A DNA stretch of 64,000 bases, from contig JAUCBN010000038.1 in NCBI GenBank assembly GCA_035048815.1, positions 15,128,501 to 15,192,500 on the forward strand, read 5' to 3'. The translations under genes and the position numbers were made by a program. The notes below the pieces were generated by a model. The model searched no databases, was not told where the DNA came from, and saw only the letters and a program-made list of their open reading frames with translations. This DNA is from Abelmoschus esculentus (taxonomy: Eukaryota > Streptophyta > Magnoliopsida > Malvales > Malvaceae). Below are positions 11,037 to 23,600 of the stretch, piece after piece; positions within the stretch are counted from its first letter, which is position 1, and each line of letters starts with the position of its first letter.

Positions 11037-14000
11037 TCAATATAGGTCCAGCATTCTCTCCTGCAACATTTGACCTAACTTGTTATATAGAGTTTGCTGC
11101 TCCTCCAGTGTAAGGCTGCGTAATATCTAGAGAACACGAAAACAAATCGTAAGAACATGTTCAGGTTTCGTACGAGAAGATCCAACATGTTCCCGGAACT
11201 AAGAAAGAAAAAAACAGGAATGGTATGTTTCGAAAAATTCCCGGATACGATGAGAAGATCAAAGGGCTTACCTCGTTCATAATCATCTCGACCGTATAGT
11301 CCTGGGGAACAATGAATGACTGATGATAGATGTATGCAAAAACAGCCATTACCATCTGGAAACAGATATACAGATATTTAAGCCGTTGTGCATGAAATGA
11401 GATAAAACAAGTCAAACAACTAACTAGCGGCTTGCCTGGCAATCCATTCTGTCGGTAAATCCTCCATGTCCAGGTATACTATCGCCAAAATCCTGCATCA
11501 CCCGGGAAAGGGTTGGTCAAGAAGGTCGGAACCGGTATGACAAAGTCCATTATATGCCCCTTTTCCCTTCACGTTTTCAAAGTAAAAGGATAAACAAAGT
11601 GTTGCACCTTAATCTTAAAGGCTCTTTTGAAACCACTTGCGAAAAAGCCTCCGAATGGTGCGATAATCGAAGCAAATAAGCTTAGGCATAAAGCATGCCA
11701 CTGAACTGGCAAAATTGCTATCTCTTTCCAGGGCAACTACAACATGTTACTAAAAGTAAATAAAGCTAGCGAACTGGATAAGTAAGAAACATTTATATAA
11801 CAGAGTTCAAACAGAGTCAAATTCTCCCATTTCTCGATCCCTCACCACCCATCCAGAAACCCATCCTGGCAAAGGATAATACTCCGGCTTAAAAAGTGGA
11901 CCAGGATCACAGTGAAGCCAACCGGTTGATAAATCCTGCATGCATTTCAGTCACATGGGCATTATCATAATAGCGGTCGCCTTTTGTTTAAAAATGAATG
12001 CATTCCATGATCAGTTACCTTCCTCGGACATGTCAGCCATTGATATTGACCAAAAACATTTGCAAGCTGCGTAAAAGACAACGAAGAAATTATGTTGACG
12101 GATCACTAGTAAATAATACTGATATATCACAGAAGGAAAAGTTGTTCAAATATTCGATCAATCTCCCTTTGGTCTATAGCTTTTGAACATTTACAAAATT
12201 TTGTTTTCAGTTCATGATCATGCATGCCGGTTACCCTCGAAAAGTCGAAGTACCAGATTAAACTGACCGGCTTTTATATTCCCTAAATCAAGTGGCAGGA
12301 TCTAACTAACACGCAGAAAGGAAACATGAATAATGAATATTTATAGTTTCAATTCTATCAAAAATGAGAAAGTTAAAGATTTATGTCGAGAACAGTGTAA
12401 AAACTCTTACCACAAATGCTGAGATCGTAGTTGCAACTGATGCACCAAGGAAACCCTCCCATGTTTTCTTGGGAGATAGCTTAATCAAAGGAGTTTTACC
12501 GAAAAAGAAACCAAAGAAATAAGCGGCGACATCATTGACAGCAATTAGTGATGCCGGGAGAAGGAACCTGCATAAAATCCATGGCTTGTTTCAATTTCAT
12601 TAACAGAAAAAAGTATACTATACGATTAAAACAATTCAATGTTATTTATCGAACTGTCATAAAAAAGTAACCAAACTGCTAAAAACTAATTAATGAGGTT
12701 TGCTTGTTACCAAAAGATGCCTTCAAAAATGTTGGCCACAGTAAATGCGGACTGAGTGAAGACAACGATGAGTATCATGTGTGTCCATGCAAACTGCCCA
12801 AATTGATATTTATACATCTTCTTCTTTAGTGTAAGAATGAACCACATGAAACCTGAATCCGAAACAAAATCGAAACCTTCTCAATTGGTGGAGAATATAA
12901 GATTCATAGCTCAACAAGCTAGCTGCAATACTACAGATCAGGAAGATAATAAGGGAATGAAGACTAAAACAACTTAAGACAACCACAAACCGACTCAAAT
13001 TCCATGGAACTTAAAGTTCAAGAGAACCGGACAAATTAATCGACTCCGTCATATTGAAGGTAAGACAATTAAAATGAAATATTTGTTAATGGGCTTAAAT
13101 GTAGAAAGATGTGTGTGCATTGCTTATTTTCAAAGGCAAAATAAATACTGACCTGCTATGTATGAGAAATAAAAAATAACCATCTGATACTTGATGACCT
13201 TACTAACAAGCCTGTAGAAAATTTTATCCGAAGTTACTGTGTTCACAAGCTGGTGACTGAGAATGCGACCGTATACAAACAGCATAGCCGTGAAGTAGAA
13301 GTGCCTGTATGGACATGAAATTCCAACAAAAATATCATTTGACTAGCTACTACAATATCGAGTTTGCTTTACAATTTTCCTTACCAGTTCAAGATCCTGA
13401 ACCCCGGCAGGCGTTTATCTTCATGAGCTCTTCTGAGTAGATTGAAGAGCTCGCTCGCCATGAATATTTGGATAACAACAACCATTGCCAAAATATAAAG
13501 GTGCCCCAAATAGACAGTCAAGAGGAAGCCCCCCAGCATCCACATCGACGAACATGCACGAATCCACATTGATCGATATTTGTTCTGATCATTGATGAGC
13601 AAATGATCTCCATTTGTTTTGCTAATCTCGTAATTAAACTGACATCAAAGAACACAATCACACTTTCACCATTTGACGAGAAAAAAGAAAAGAAAATGAC
13701 ACTTAACAAATTGCATATTGAGCATGCACATCCTAACATTCCATAGATGTTCAAATGTCCATTAAGTTGAGAAAATCCATAATACAAAGAATTAAATGAT
13801 ATAAAGGGAAAGTCACAAAATGGGAATAAACCTTGATGACCATTCATTGCTACTGTGTTACTTATCAGTGTCCCTCTTCATTTTATCTAAAGCCCCTACT
13901 CTACCTAGACTCGAGCATTTATTTGAACATATGTACTATCCTCCGGACATCGAAATACACATAACTTATTGAAACTAGATCAAGAACATAATAAGGCATC

Positions 14001-14123
14001 TATTTATGTAACACTGCATACCTCATTAGAACGTTTCCGATGCCGAACTCGGCCGGAAGTAGGTGTTGTTGGTCCTCTGGCGGAAGTAGGTGTAGTTGGT
14101 GCAGAACCATGTTCCTTTTGCAT
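11037..14123 (-). CDS. CDS1: CDP-diacylglycerol synthase (phosphatidate cytidylyltransferase), frameshifted in exon 9
   Basis: Makes CDP-diacylglycerol from phosphatidate and CTP, the ER step feeding phosphatidylinositol and phosphatidylglycerol synthesis. Coding exons on the minus strand: 14022-14123, 13385-13638, 13153-13304, 12711-12852, 12411-12567, 12019-12066, 11849-11935, 11608-11736, 11436-11493, 11272-11355, 11037-11126. The product would be about 433 residues, as in the plant family. It has a basic Thr/Pro-rich N-terminus with two PTTPTS repeats, several membrane helices, the LSPKKTWEGF motif and, in exons 8-9, the signature [21 protein letters not shown]. Exon 9 is 58 nt where 57 is needed: one extra base in aattt just after HGG (near 11459-11462) throws the DRMD part out of frame. 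The intron after exon 9 has a GC donor (cag/gcaagc). All other junctions keep frame. This is either a broken allele or a sequencing error. Confidence 0.92.
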
Positions 14124-14650
14124 TGCTCTTATTAGTTATTACTATACCAGCTAATCTAACAAACTTTAAGACGACATAAACAACCCCCTGCAATAAAAAA
14201 AACATTTATTCGCGTCATAACAGAGAAATTTAAAGCAAATGATGAAATTTTAGGTAATGCTATGAGACATTGATCACCTAAGGGAATACCCATTTTCTCA
14301 TGTCCTCTTATTTGTTATAGATTTTCATGCATAGAAACAAGACCCTAAATCTGACATTCTCCAAACAGGGAAATACGAAAATGAATTGTTAACAATGTGG
14401 GAAAATATCCATGAAAAAACCTATCACCCATAATTACAAAGTATAAAGGGAAATGGTGTAAACTTACCGTTTCGAATCCGGAAGATTTACACGTCTGTTT
14501 GAATGGAAACCCAGCGATCAAATCGATTAAAAATAATAAACAAAATATGAAATGGACGATTTAGATGAGGAAGGATCAAATTTCCAGCGATTCATGGAAA
14601 CAAACAGAAAGTTGAGAGTGAAGAAGAACAAGAAGTTCTTCGTTTCTGGA
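14124..14650 (-). other. 5' UTR with an intron, CDP-DAG synthase gene
   Basis: A leader exon appears to run from about 14468 upward, with a gtaagtt donor at 14461-14467. It would splice to an acceptor ending at 14188, giving a leader of 14124-14187 before the ATG. This is inferred from splice signals only. The transcription start is not resolved, and I see no clear TATA box before the foldback at 14716. Confidence 0.5.
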
Positions 14651-14715
14651 CCCAATGAATCAGTATAGATGGTTGTCACGTGTAAGAATCTCTCTTTCTG
14701 TATCATTTTATTTAA

Positions 14716-15202
14716 GGTAAACTACGAATCGATCACTTAATTATAGGTAAGATTATATTTGGATTACTTAATTATTAAAAGTTATATTTAGATCACTCAA
14801 TTATAGGTAAGATTACATTTAGATCACCCAATTATTAAAAGTTACATTTAGATCACTCAATTATAGGTAAGGTTACATTTAGATCACTCTTCGTATTTGA
14901 AAAAAGTTTATCAGTTCGTGTATTAAATTAATTAATGATTTTAAATGAAGCACACTAATGTTAACAAGGGTATACAAGTGATTTAAATAAAAAAATACGA
15001 CCAAATTGATATACTTTTTCAAATATAAAGAGTGACCCAAATGTAACCTTTAATAATTGGATGACCCAAATATAACCTTTAATAGTTTAATGATCTAAAT
15101 GTAACATTACCCATAAATAAGTGATCCAAATATAATTTTTAATAATTAAGTGACCTAAATATAATGATACCCATAATTAAGTGACTTTTGTTGCAGTTTA
15201 CC
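14716..15202. mobile_element. Foldback element whose arms are tandem repeats
   Basis: Both ends read ggtaaact(a/g)c inward and the two arms are inverted copies. The left arm (14716-14890) has three units of about 54 bases built on gatcac(tc/cc)aattataggtaag and ttacatttagatcac. The right arm (15028-15202) holds the same units inverted. No coding capacity. It sits just upstream of the CDP-DAG synthase leader, so it could affect that promoter. Confidence 0.75.
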
Positions 15203-16621
15203 ATTTCAATTAACTTAAGATTGTGAATAGGTGTGTATAGAGATGGTCATCGATCGAGTATTTGGTTAATATACATTTTATTTAAAAATATAATATTTTT
15301 ATTTAAATTTAATTTGATATTTTATAATATTTTATTCGATTTAAACTTTTGAGTAGAATGAATTGTTTGCTGTGATATAATTAATGATGGCATGATATGT
15401 TTATTTGATATTATACGATTAATGGTAGCGTTATGTATTATTTTATTGTTATGTTATTTTTTAATTTATATGTTTATGTTTATGGTTTGCGTAAAGTACG
15501 ATAAAATCGAGCTATATTTACTGAGTTTTAGGAGCTTAACATTTGAAATCGTTTTTGCTTATAGTTTTTCAAGTTGTATCGCATCAATCAACTCGGTCGG
15601 AATAAGCGTTTAACTTATCGTTGTGTTTTAAAAGTACAATACTTAGATTTGTCAGACAATATATTTATAGGTCCATTTAATTTTGTGTAACTCTTATTTT
15701 TCATTTATTTGATCATATCGAATGATTTAATTATTTTATTTTAAATTAGAGCATCAGACGTAAATGTTTTAACAATTTCTTATCATTTTATTTAAAATAC
15801 TGATGGATTTACTAAAAAAATTATAGATCGGGCTAAATTATGTCAAGTTTTCATGTTTATAGATTTAGACTTAAAGCTCAAATCGTGACAGATCCAAAAA
15901 AATATTTGAGGGTGGACACATATAAATTTTTTAAAATTTTAGGGTAGGCGCAACTATATATATATATATAAAAGAGACGTCTTAAAAAATAATCAATTTT
16001 TAAGAAAAAATTATATAAAAACAAGATTAAAAAATTAGAGGTATCAAATTTAGAAATACATCGGTCTCTTATATATACATATATATCATATTAAAAGGAA
16101 TAAATATTTAAGAGAAAACGGCTAAATTTTTTTTGAAAAATCTTTATAATTAATTCATGATAAATATAATTAAAATCTATAAAACATAAAAAATTCAAAA
16201 AAAAAAAAACTTTGTAACCCCTAATGTATCTTCAAGAAGTATAATTATAAACAATAATAAAATGAAAGTCTAATTGTTCAATTCAAATTCTAAATATTGA
16301 GAGTTCAAAAAAATAAAAATTATTTTATCTGATTTTAATTCAACAAGAATTTTAAAAATATTTAAACAGAAAAAAAATGAAAGGAAGCGAGACAACTTTT
16401 TCTTAGTTTTAAAACTGGAAAATAGATTAAAACATTTTTTATTGTTATTTCGGTTTTTAAAATTTTATCTTAATTAATTTAGATTGATATATATATATCG
16501 AACATTTAATTTTAGTGTATAAGTCTTTCAATAGAGTTTTTTAGATGCATAACGTCTCAAATTTGGTATCTACTTAAGCAGAACCAAACTGCTTACCACT
16601 TAAACATTTTTTGATAAAAAA
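15203..16621. other. AT-rich intergenic DNA
   Basis: No gene, RNA or bounded element seen. There is a short TA microsatellite near 15955-15970 and atatatca runs near 16070-16090. Confidence 0.3.
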
Positions 16622-17909
16622 GGATGGGTAAATTACACAAATGATCACTAAATTTTTAAAATATTCGATAAGATCACTCATCTTTTAGTTCGTATTAGAT
16701 AAGGTCATCCAACTTTTAGTTCATATTGGATATTGTCCCTACCGTTATATACTGTTAAAAATTTATGTTAAAGTTTAATTTTTAATAAAAATGTGTTAAC
16801 TACAATATTAATCACTCAACTTTCTTCTCACTCCTATTTTTACCATTAAAGTTTAAAATTTTTTAATTTAATAACTTAAAAAATTTAGGAAATATTTTTT
16901 TTAGTAATTTACCGTATTACTATAATTTATATTTTAATACGCAAAGTAAAAAAAAATATTACTCGAATAAAAATATTTCAATTGTTTGATTTAATTAGTA
17001 TAATATAAGATCGAGAATTGAATAATCTAAAATTAACAATCAATCAAAATAATTTTTTAAAGATTAACCAAACTCGATTTTGGTACAAGTTTTTAAAATA
17101 AATTATTTTGATTCGGTTTGTATCAAAATTGATTAAATAATTTTATCTATTTTGATTCGGGAAATAATTTTTTTATTTTTTATATTAAATTTATCATATT
17201 ACCATATTTCATATTTTAATAAAAAAATAAAAAATTATTACTCGAATAAAAATATTTTAATTATCTGATTTAATTGGTATAATATAAGATCGAGAATTAA
17301 ATTATATAAAATTAATAATTAACCAAAATATTTTTTTTTAAAGATTAGTCAAATCCTATTTTGGTATAAATTTTTAAAATAAATTATTTTGGTTAATCTT
17401 TAAAATCGTGTTTGATTATTTTGGTTAATTGTTAATTTTAGATTATTTCATTCTCATTCTTATGGTTTACCAATTAAATTAGATAGTTGAAATATTTTTA
17501 TTCGAGTAGTAATTTTTTACTTTACTTAATAAAAATATAAAATATAATAATACGGTAAATTTAATATGAAAATAAAAAATCTCGAATTTTTAAGTAATAA
17601 TCAAATCTTTTAATTTGTATAACCATATCATTTGAGAGGGACTAAAATATGAATAATTCAAAAATTGAGTTATTAAAATTAAAAAATTAAACTTTAATGG
17701 TCAAAATAGGAGTGAGAAGAAAGTTGAGTGATGAATGTTGTAGTTTATCCATTTTTTTATTAAGAAAAACAAAAAATTTTAGCAGTTATAACGGTAAGGA
17801 CCGTATCCAATGAGAACTAAAAATTGGGTGACCTTATTGAATGATAATTAAAAATTGAATAACTTTATCGAATATTTTAAAAATTCGATGACCAAAATAA
17901 ATCTGACTT
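16622..17909. mobile_element. Large foldback element with nested inner repeats
   Basis: The outer arms 16622-16765 and about 17770-17909 are inverted copies (shared words taaaatattcgataa, aactttta, taccgttata). Inside, about 160 bases at 16960-17120 recur directly at 17235-17390, and an inverted copy lies at 17375-17530 (shared ttattcgagtagtaattttt). It is a layered palindrome with no reading frame of note. Confidence 0.65.
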
Positions 17910-19177
17910 AAAAGTTCGATAACCATATATCACTGCCAAATTATTTTTTGTATTTTAATTTTTTATTATTATCTTCACCTTAGTTGTATTATGAATTTTA
18001 TTGATATTTATGTTAATTTTAATCTTAAACGTTTATAATTTTTATTATTTTGACTTTTATTTTTTCATAAATTTAACCCTTGACCTATATCTTTTTGCCA
18101 AATATCGTATTTTTTAACTAACATAATGACTAAACCGTTAAAAATTTAATATTATTGACATGTCATATATATGTTATAATATATTTTAAATAACATCTAG
18201 CCTCATTCTACATATATGTGATATGTCATTATCGTTAATTTTTTATGATAATAAAAAATATATACATGTAAAATATAATTTTATTCTAACATAAAATATA
18301 AAACAATTAAAATTCAAATAAAATATTAAAAATTAATTAAATCTAAAATAAAAGCCTACTAAGCATTCTCAAATCTTAAATATCATTCTATATATATGAC
18401 ATCATTATAGTTATTTTTTTAACTATCTAATCATCATGCTAGTTAAAAAAATGAGATATTTGTTAAAAAGATATAGGTTAAGAGCTAAATTTATCTCAAA
18501 AATAGAATGAGGGCCAAAAATGATAAAATCACAAACTTTAAGGGTTAAAATTATTTCTATGCCTAAATGTTAACACATAGATGATACACTTTTGAATATT
18601 ATTAACAAATATTATTAAATTAATTAAAAAATAAAAATTTTAAAAACCCAACATATAATTATAAATTATTTAAAATAAAAATTAAATTAAATTATTTTCT
18701 ATATATTATATATTTTAATTTTTTAAAAGTCAGATCATATACTAACTTTAGCCAATTTTAAAAATAAAAACCTTAAAACTCTAAACGCTAAACCTTATGA
18801 CATAAAATTTTAAACTTAAAAAATATAAATTTTAAACCTCGAAACAATAATCATTGGATTTTAGAGTTTAAGATTTTAGGTTTTGAGTTTAAGATTTCAT
18901 GTTTAAGGTTTTTAATTTTTTAGCTCCATGTTTAGCTTTTAGTTTTAGGGATTTAGGATTTTTAGAGTATAGCCCTGACTAATTTAAATCGACCCGTAAA
19001 GCACACCTAGCTTTGGTGGGTGTGTCTCTCAAAAAGGACTTTCTGCATACATAACATCTCAAACCTAAGACTTACTTAAGCGGAACCAAGCTACTAACAA
19101 CTTGTAACTCCCGTTGGTTTTTAAGAGTTATATACATAATATATATATATATATATATAAATTATATGATTTTACAT
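17910..19177. other. AT-rich intergenic DNA
   Basis: No gene seen. 18770-18985 has degenerate taaaccttaa and tttagggatttagg runs of opposite polarity, probably an old relative of the telomere-like MITEs. A TA repeat lies at 19137-19160. Confidence 0.35.
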
Positions 19178-19186
19178 ATTTAAATT

Positions 19187-19423
19187 GAGTAAAAATCATT
19201 TATCTTTTTTCATGTCTTCTTTGATTTTTTTTTTAAAAATTCAAATTTTAACCTTAGCTCTTATTTTCTATATCCTAAACCTTAAATCCTACACTCTAAA
19301 AAATACATCTTACCTTTAATTCCCCAAACCCTAATCACAAACTCTAATCTTGAACCCTAAACCCTCTAATTTGAAACAAAAACATGGAAAGATACATAAA
19401 AAAGAAGTAGATGATTTTCACCC
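19187..19423. mobile_element. Mutator-type MITE with telomere-like core, 237 bp
   Basis: Flanked by perfect 9-bp target duplications atttaaatt (19178-19186 and 19424-19432). The ends gagtaaaaatcatttatc and gatgattttcaccc are inverted repeats. The core is a degenerate array of ccctaaa-like units. Related copies: 46020, 46259 and 49118. Confidence 0.85.
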
Positions 19424-19432
19424 ATTTAAATT

Positions 19433-20653
19433 ATATTTAAAACTTAAATTCTTAATTCTACCGCCTTAAAAATTAAAACTTAAATCTTAAAATTCAAATT
19501 ATAATCATAAACCTTAAATTCTAAGCTATATAATTTAAATTCCTAAACCATAAATTATAATTTAAATCTCTAAACCTAGAAATTTTCTAAAATTTACGCT
19601 CAAAATATCTTTTTAATTATGAAAATAATGTAAATTGAAATTACTTGGAAAACCGTACATTTTCCCTTTATATTGAAATAATGCATTTTTTTTCTGTTTA
19701 TTGAAATATTTATTTAAATTTTAATTGTTTGAATTACAAAATATAATATAAATTTTTTAAAAAATTATAATTTTAAGTTCGAATATTTAATTAAATTATT
19801 TTTTAATACACATTTTCAAAATTTACACTTTAGCAAGAAGCTAAAGACAAAAAATTACCTGGAAAACCTTGTTTTTTAATTTTTTTTTTTGCAAAAATAT
19901 ATCTTATTAAATTTTGAAGATTTTCGATTCCTTGTAATTTTAATTTCCTTTCATATTTGTAAAGGATTTTATTTCGAATTTTAGATTTTATTATATTTTT
20001 AAAAATATCAATAAGAGTTAATTCAAGTAATAAATAATTTAGCATCATTTAAATTAAATCTCGAATTTAAGATCTTATTTATATATATATATATATTTGT
20101 TAATATTAATTTAAATTAATTAAAATAAAATCTTAAAAATCTTAACTCTATTTTTATATGTTAATTTATTAATTAAAAATATATTATTCCTAAATAAACT
20201 AAAGTAGTATTTTTTTCTTTCTAAATAACGACATGTTAAAAAAGGGTAAGAAACATAGCTATCTTGAATTTGGTATAATTATATTTAAGGTTCTTATTAG
20301 TTTAAATAGTAATAAATAAGGCTTTTACGTTTTTCAAATTTTAGATTTAGAGACTTAATGAACAATTGTTCCTCCTGATATTTGATCTTACAGACGATTG
20401 TACCGTTTTTCTTATAAAAATTATAAAAATTTTAATATATAATTTTTTGATATATACCAAATTTCTTATACGGTATAACTATTTTTAAGCTTTTTTTTAC
20501 CTTATAATTTTCTAAAACTTTTCCCAAATAAGTAATCTTTTAAAAACAAAATAAACCCGCCAAAAAACACATTTATCCCTTTCCTTCCCTGGCTTTTCTG
20601 TTTGGCCAATTGCCACCCTTCATAACCCACCTCCACTCTGCCACCAAACACAA
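19433..20653. other. Intergenic DNA and P450 reductase promoter region
   Basis: No gene seen. It is extremely AT-rich until about 20520. The last 130 bases before the ATG are C-rich and pyrimidine-rich, which fits a leader. No convincing TATA box at the expected distance. Confidence 0.35.
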
Positions 20654-23600
20654 ATGGAGCCTTCGCCTTCATCTTCATCTTCTACAGGTTCCATGAAAGT
20701 TTCGCCGCTCGATCTGGTTTCAGCGTTGTTCAACGCCAAAATGGATTCTTCCGCCGCCATCCATCTACTTGACAACAAAGAGTTCGTTATGATTTTAACT
20801 ACCTCCATCGCTGTGCTCGTCACCTGCGTCGTTGTTTTAGTCTGGCGTAGATCCGGTTCTCAGAAATCTAAGCAAATCGTTCCTCCTCAACGTCTGATCG
20901 TTAAAGATCTCGATGCCGATGTTGAGGATGGCAAGAAGAAAGTCACCGTTATATTCGGCACACAAACCGGTAACGCCGAAGGCTTTGCCAAGGTTCCATT
21001 CCGTTTATATATTATTTTTCTCTTTATTTTTGTTCCTTGATTTATTTTTCTTCTCGATTATGATTTGCGTTTGATTGTGACTTAGGCTCTAGTTGCGGAG
21101 GCAAAAGCACGCTATGATAAGGCTACGTTTAAAGTTGTAGATTTGGTCAGTTCAATTTTGAGCTCTTTCTTTTGTTGTTTAAGTTTTCTAACTCAAATAG
21201 GTGATTTTAACAGTTGAATCTTTTTTGGTACTTTGAATAGGAAGATTATGCGGCCGATGATGATGAATACGAGGAGAAGATGAAGAAAGAGAGTTTGGCC
21301 TTTTTCCTCTTAGCCACGTGAGTTAGTTTGAATCATCTCCTTTTTTTTTTTTTGATGATTATACTTTTATATTTTGTATAGTACTAAATGCGGTTGTGGT
21401 GTTGCGACAACCTTCAAAACCGCCAGATGTGGTTGTTGCTTTGCGTCCGCAGTTTAATACTATGTTTGCATTGCTGTGCTTATGTGTATATGCATATATT
21501 TTGAGAACTTGTTTTGCTGATTGCTTTATTCGGTGAACATGTAGATATGGGGATGGTGAGCCAACTGATAGTGCAGCTAGGTTCTATAAATGGTTCACTG
21601 AGGTAAATATCAACTGTGGTTGTTCAATGATGATAATGAGTTATTTTCTTTAGCAAAGTTATGATAGTTGCCGTTATACTATAATTTTTTTTTAAATTAG
21701 CTTTCATGGAACCTGAAGAATATGAAGAATATGAAGACGAAATTTAGGGAATTCATGTCATCAATAATGCTGTTTGCAATCTTGTTCAATGATGATAATG
21801 AGTTATTTTCAATTATTTAATTTGTGATTGGAAATTTAGGGAAAAGAGCGGGGAGAATGGCTTCAGAACATGAAATATGGTGTTTTTGGCCTTGGTAGTA
21901 GGCAGTATGAACATTTTAACAAGATTGCAAAGGTGGTTGATGACATCCTTACTGAGCAGGGTATGCTCTTAATTTTTCTTTTATCTTCCCCTGCTTATGA
22001 ACAGGTGGATAAAATCTAGGGTCCATGTGTTGAAAGATTGTTTTATAGTTGGTTCATATATATTGTCATCAAATTTTCACTACTTTGGAACCTATGGGCT
22101 AACGTTATCCTTTATATTTGCAGGAGCAAAGCGCCTAGTTCCTGTGGGTCTTGGAGATGATGATCAATGCATCGAAGATGACTTTACGGCTTGGTATTAA
22201 GAACCTCCTATCTGTTTGAATGAAAGGTTTTCACCTTCTTTTTCCTTTACCCTTAATGAACCATCTTGCTCTTCTAGGCGTGAATTAGTGTGGCACGAGT
22301 TGGATCAGCTCTTGCGGGATGAAGATGATGCAACAACTGTTTCTACTCCATACACTGCTGCTGTTTTGGAATACCGTGTTGTATTTTATGATCCTGAAAA
22401 TGCACCTGTTGAGGATAAAAACTGGAGCAATGCAAATGGCCATACTATTTATGATGCTCAACATCCTTGCAGGTACACAAGAATAGTATTTTCAGATATC
22501 CTGGTGGTAATTTTTTAGTATTTTTCTTTGATGAAATATAACATGTTTATTTGTTTATAACTTAAAGGTTTAATGTGGTTGTGAGGAAGGAGCTTCATGC
22601 TCCTGCATCAGATCGTTCTTGTACCCATCTTGAATTTGACATTGCTGGCACTGGACTGTCGTAAGTTGCTTTCGTAAATATTTTGGTAACTGTTGGTGAC
22701 TTCTTGTTGTTGCAATTATGACTACCACTTCTTTTCTCTTAATCCTCATTTTTAATCATATGCTGAGTACTGCTAATTTCTACTTTTCTTTTTAACATCA
22801 TAGAGAACTTTACCTACGTACAATTGTCTTCCTTTTCAGATATGAAACAGGTGATCATGTTGGTGTGTACTGTGAGAATCTAGAAGAAGATGTAGAGGAA
22901 GCTTTGAGATTGTTGGGTCTATCACCAGACACCTATTTCTCTGTTCATACTGATAAAGAGGATGGGACTCCGCTTGGTGGAAGTTCTTTGCCTCCTCCTT
23001 TCCCACCTTGCACTCTAAGGACAGCACTAGCACGATATGCTGATCTTTTGAGCTCACCAAAAAAGGTTATATTATTTTTTTTTTGTTTTCAACATATCAT
23101 GAACTCTTCTTTCTGTTTATTTGAATAAAGAAGCTAATTCTTTAATGAATACAACTCCCAGTCTGCCCTACTTGCTTTGGCTGCTCATGCCTATGATCAT
23201 ACTGAAGCTGATCAATTAAGACACCTAGTATCGCCTGCTGGAAAGGTTTGAGGAGTTAATTTATACTATAGGTCGATTTCCCTGTTTACGGATAATTTGT
23301 ATGCTGATGCACCTTCTGACATTTATACAGGATGAATATGCACAATGGATTGTTGCAAGTCAGAGAAGCCTTCTTGAGGTCATGGCTGAATTCCCTTCAG
23401 CCATGCCTCCACTTGGTGTCTTTTTTGCAGCTGTTGCCCCACGGTTGCAGCCTAGATTCTATTCCATCTCATCCTCTCCAAGGTGAAACAATGTTTGATA
23501 GATGATTAAGTCGATAGCATTATGGATATCTCATTTAGCAACACTTCTATCATCTTCAATTTAATGTTTTAAATGTATGTGAACATATTTACCATCTATA

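Noticed and set aside
11161..11442. 93-residue minus-strand frame between exons of the CDP-DAG synthase gene
   Set aside because: It spans two introns and reads exon 10 out of its real frame; the true exons continue the family sequence.
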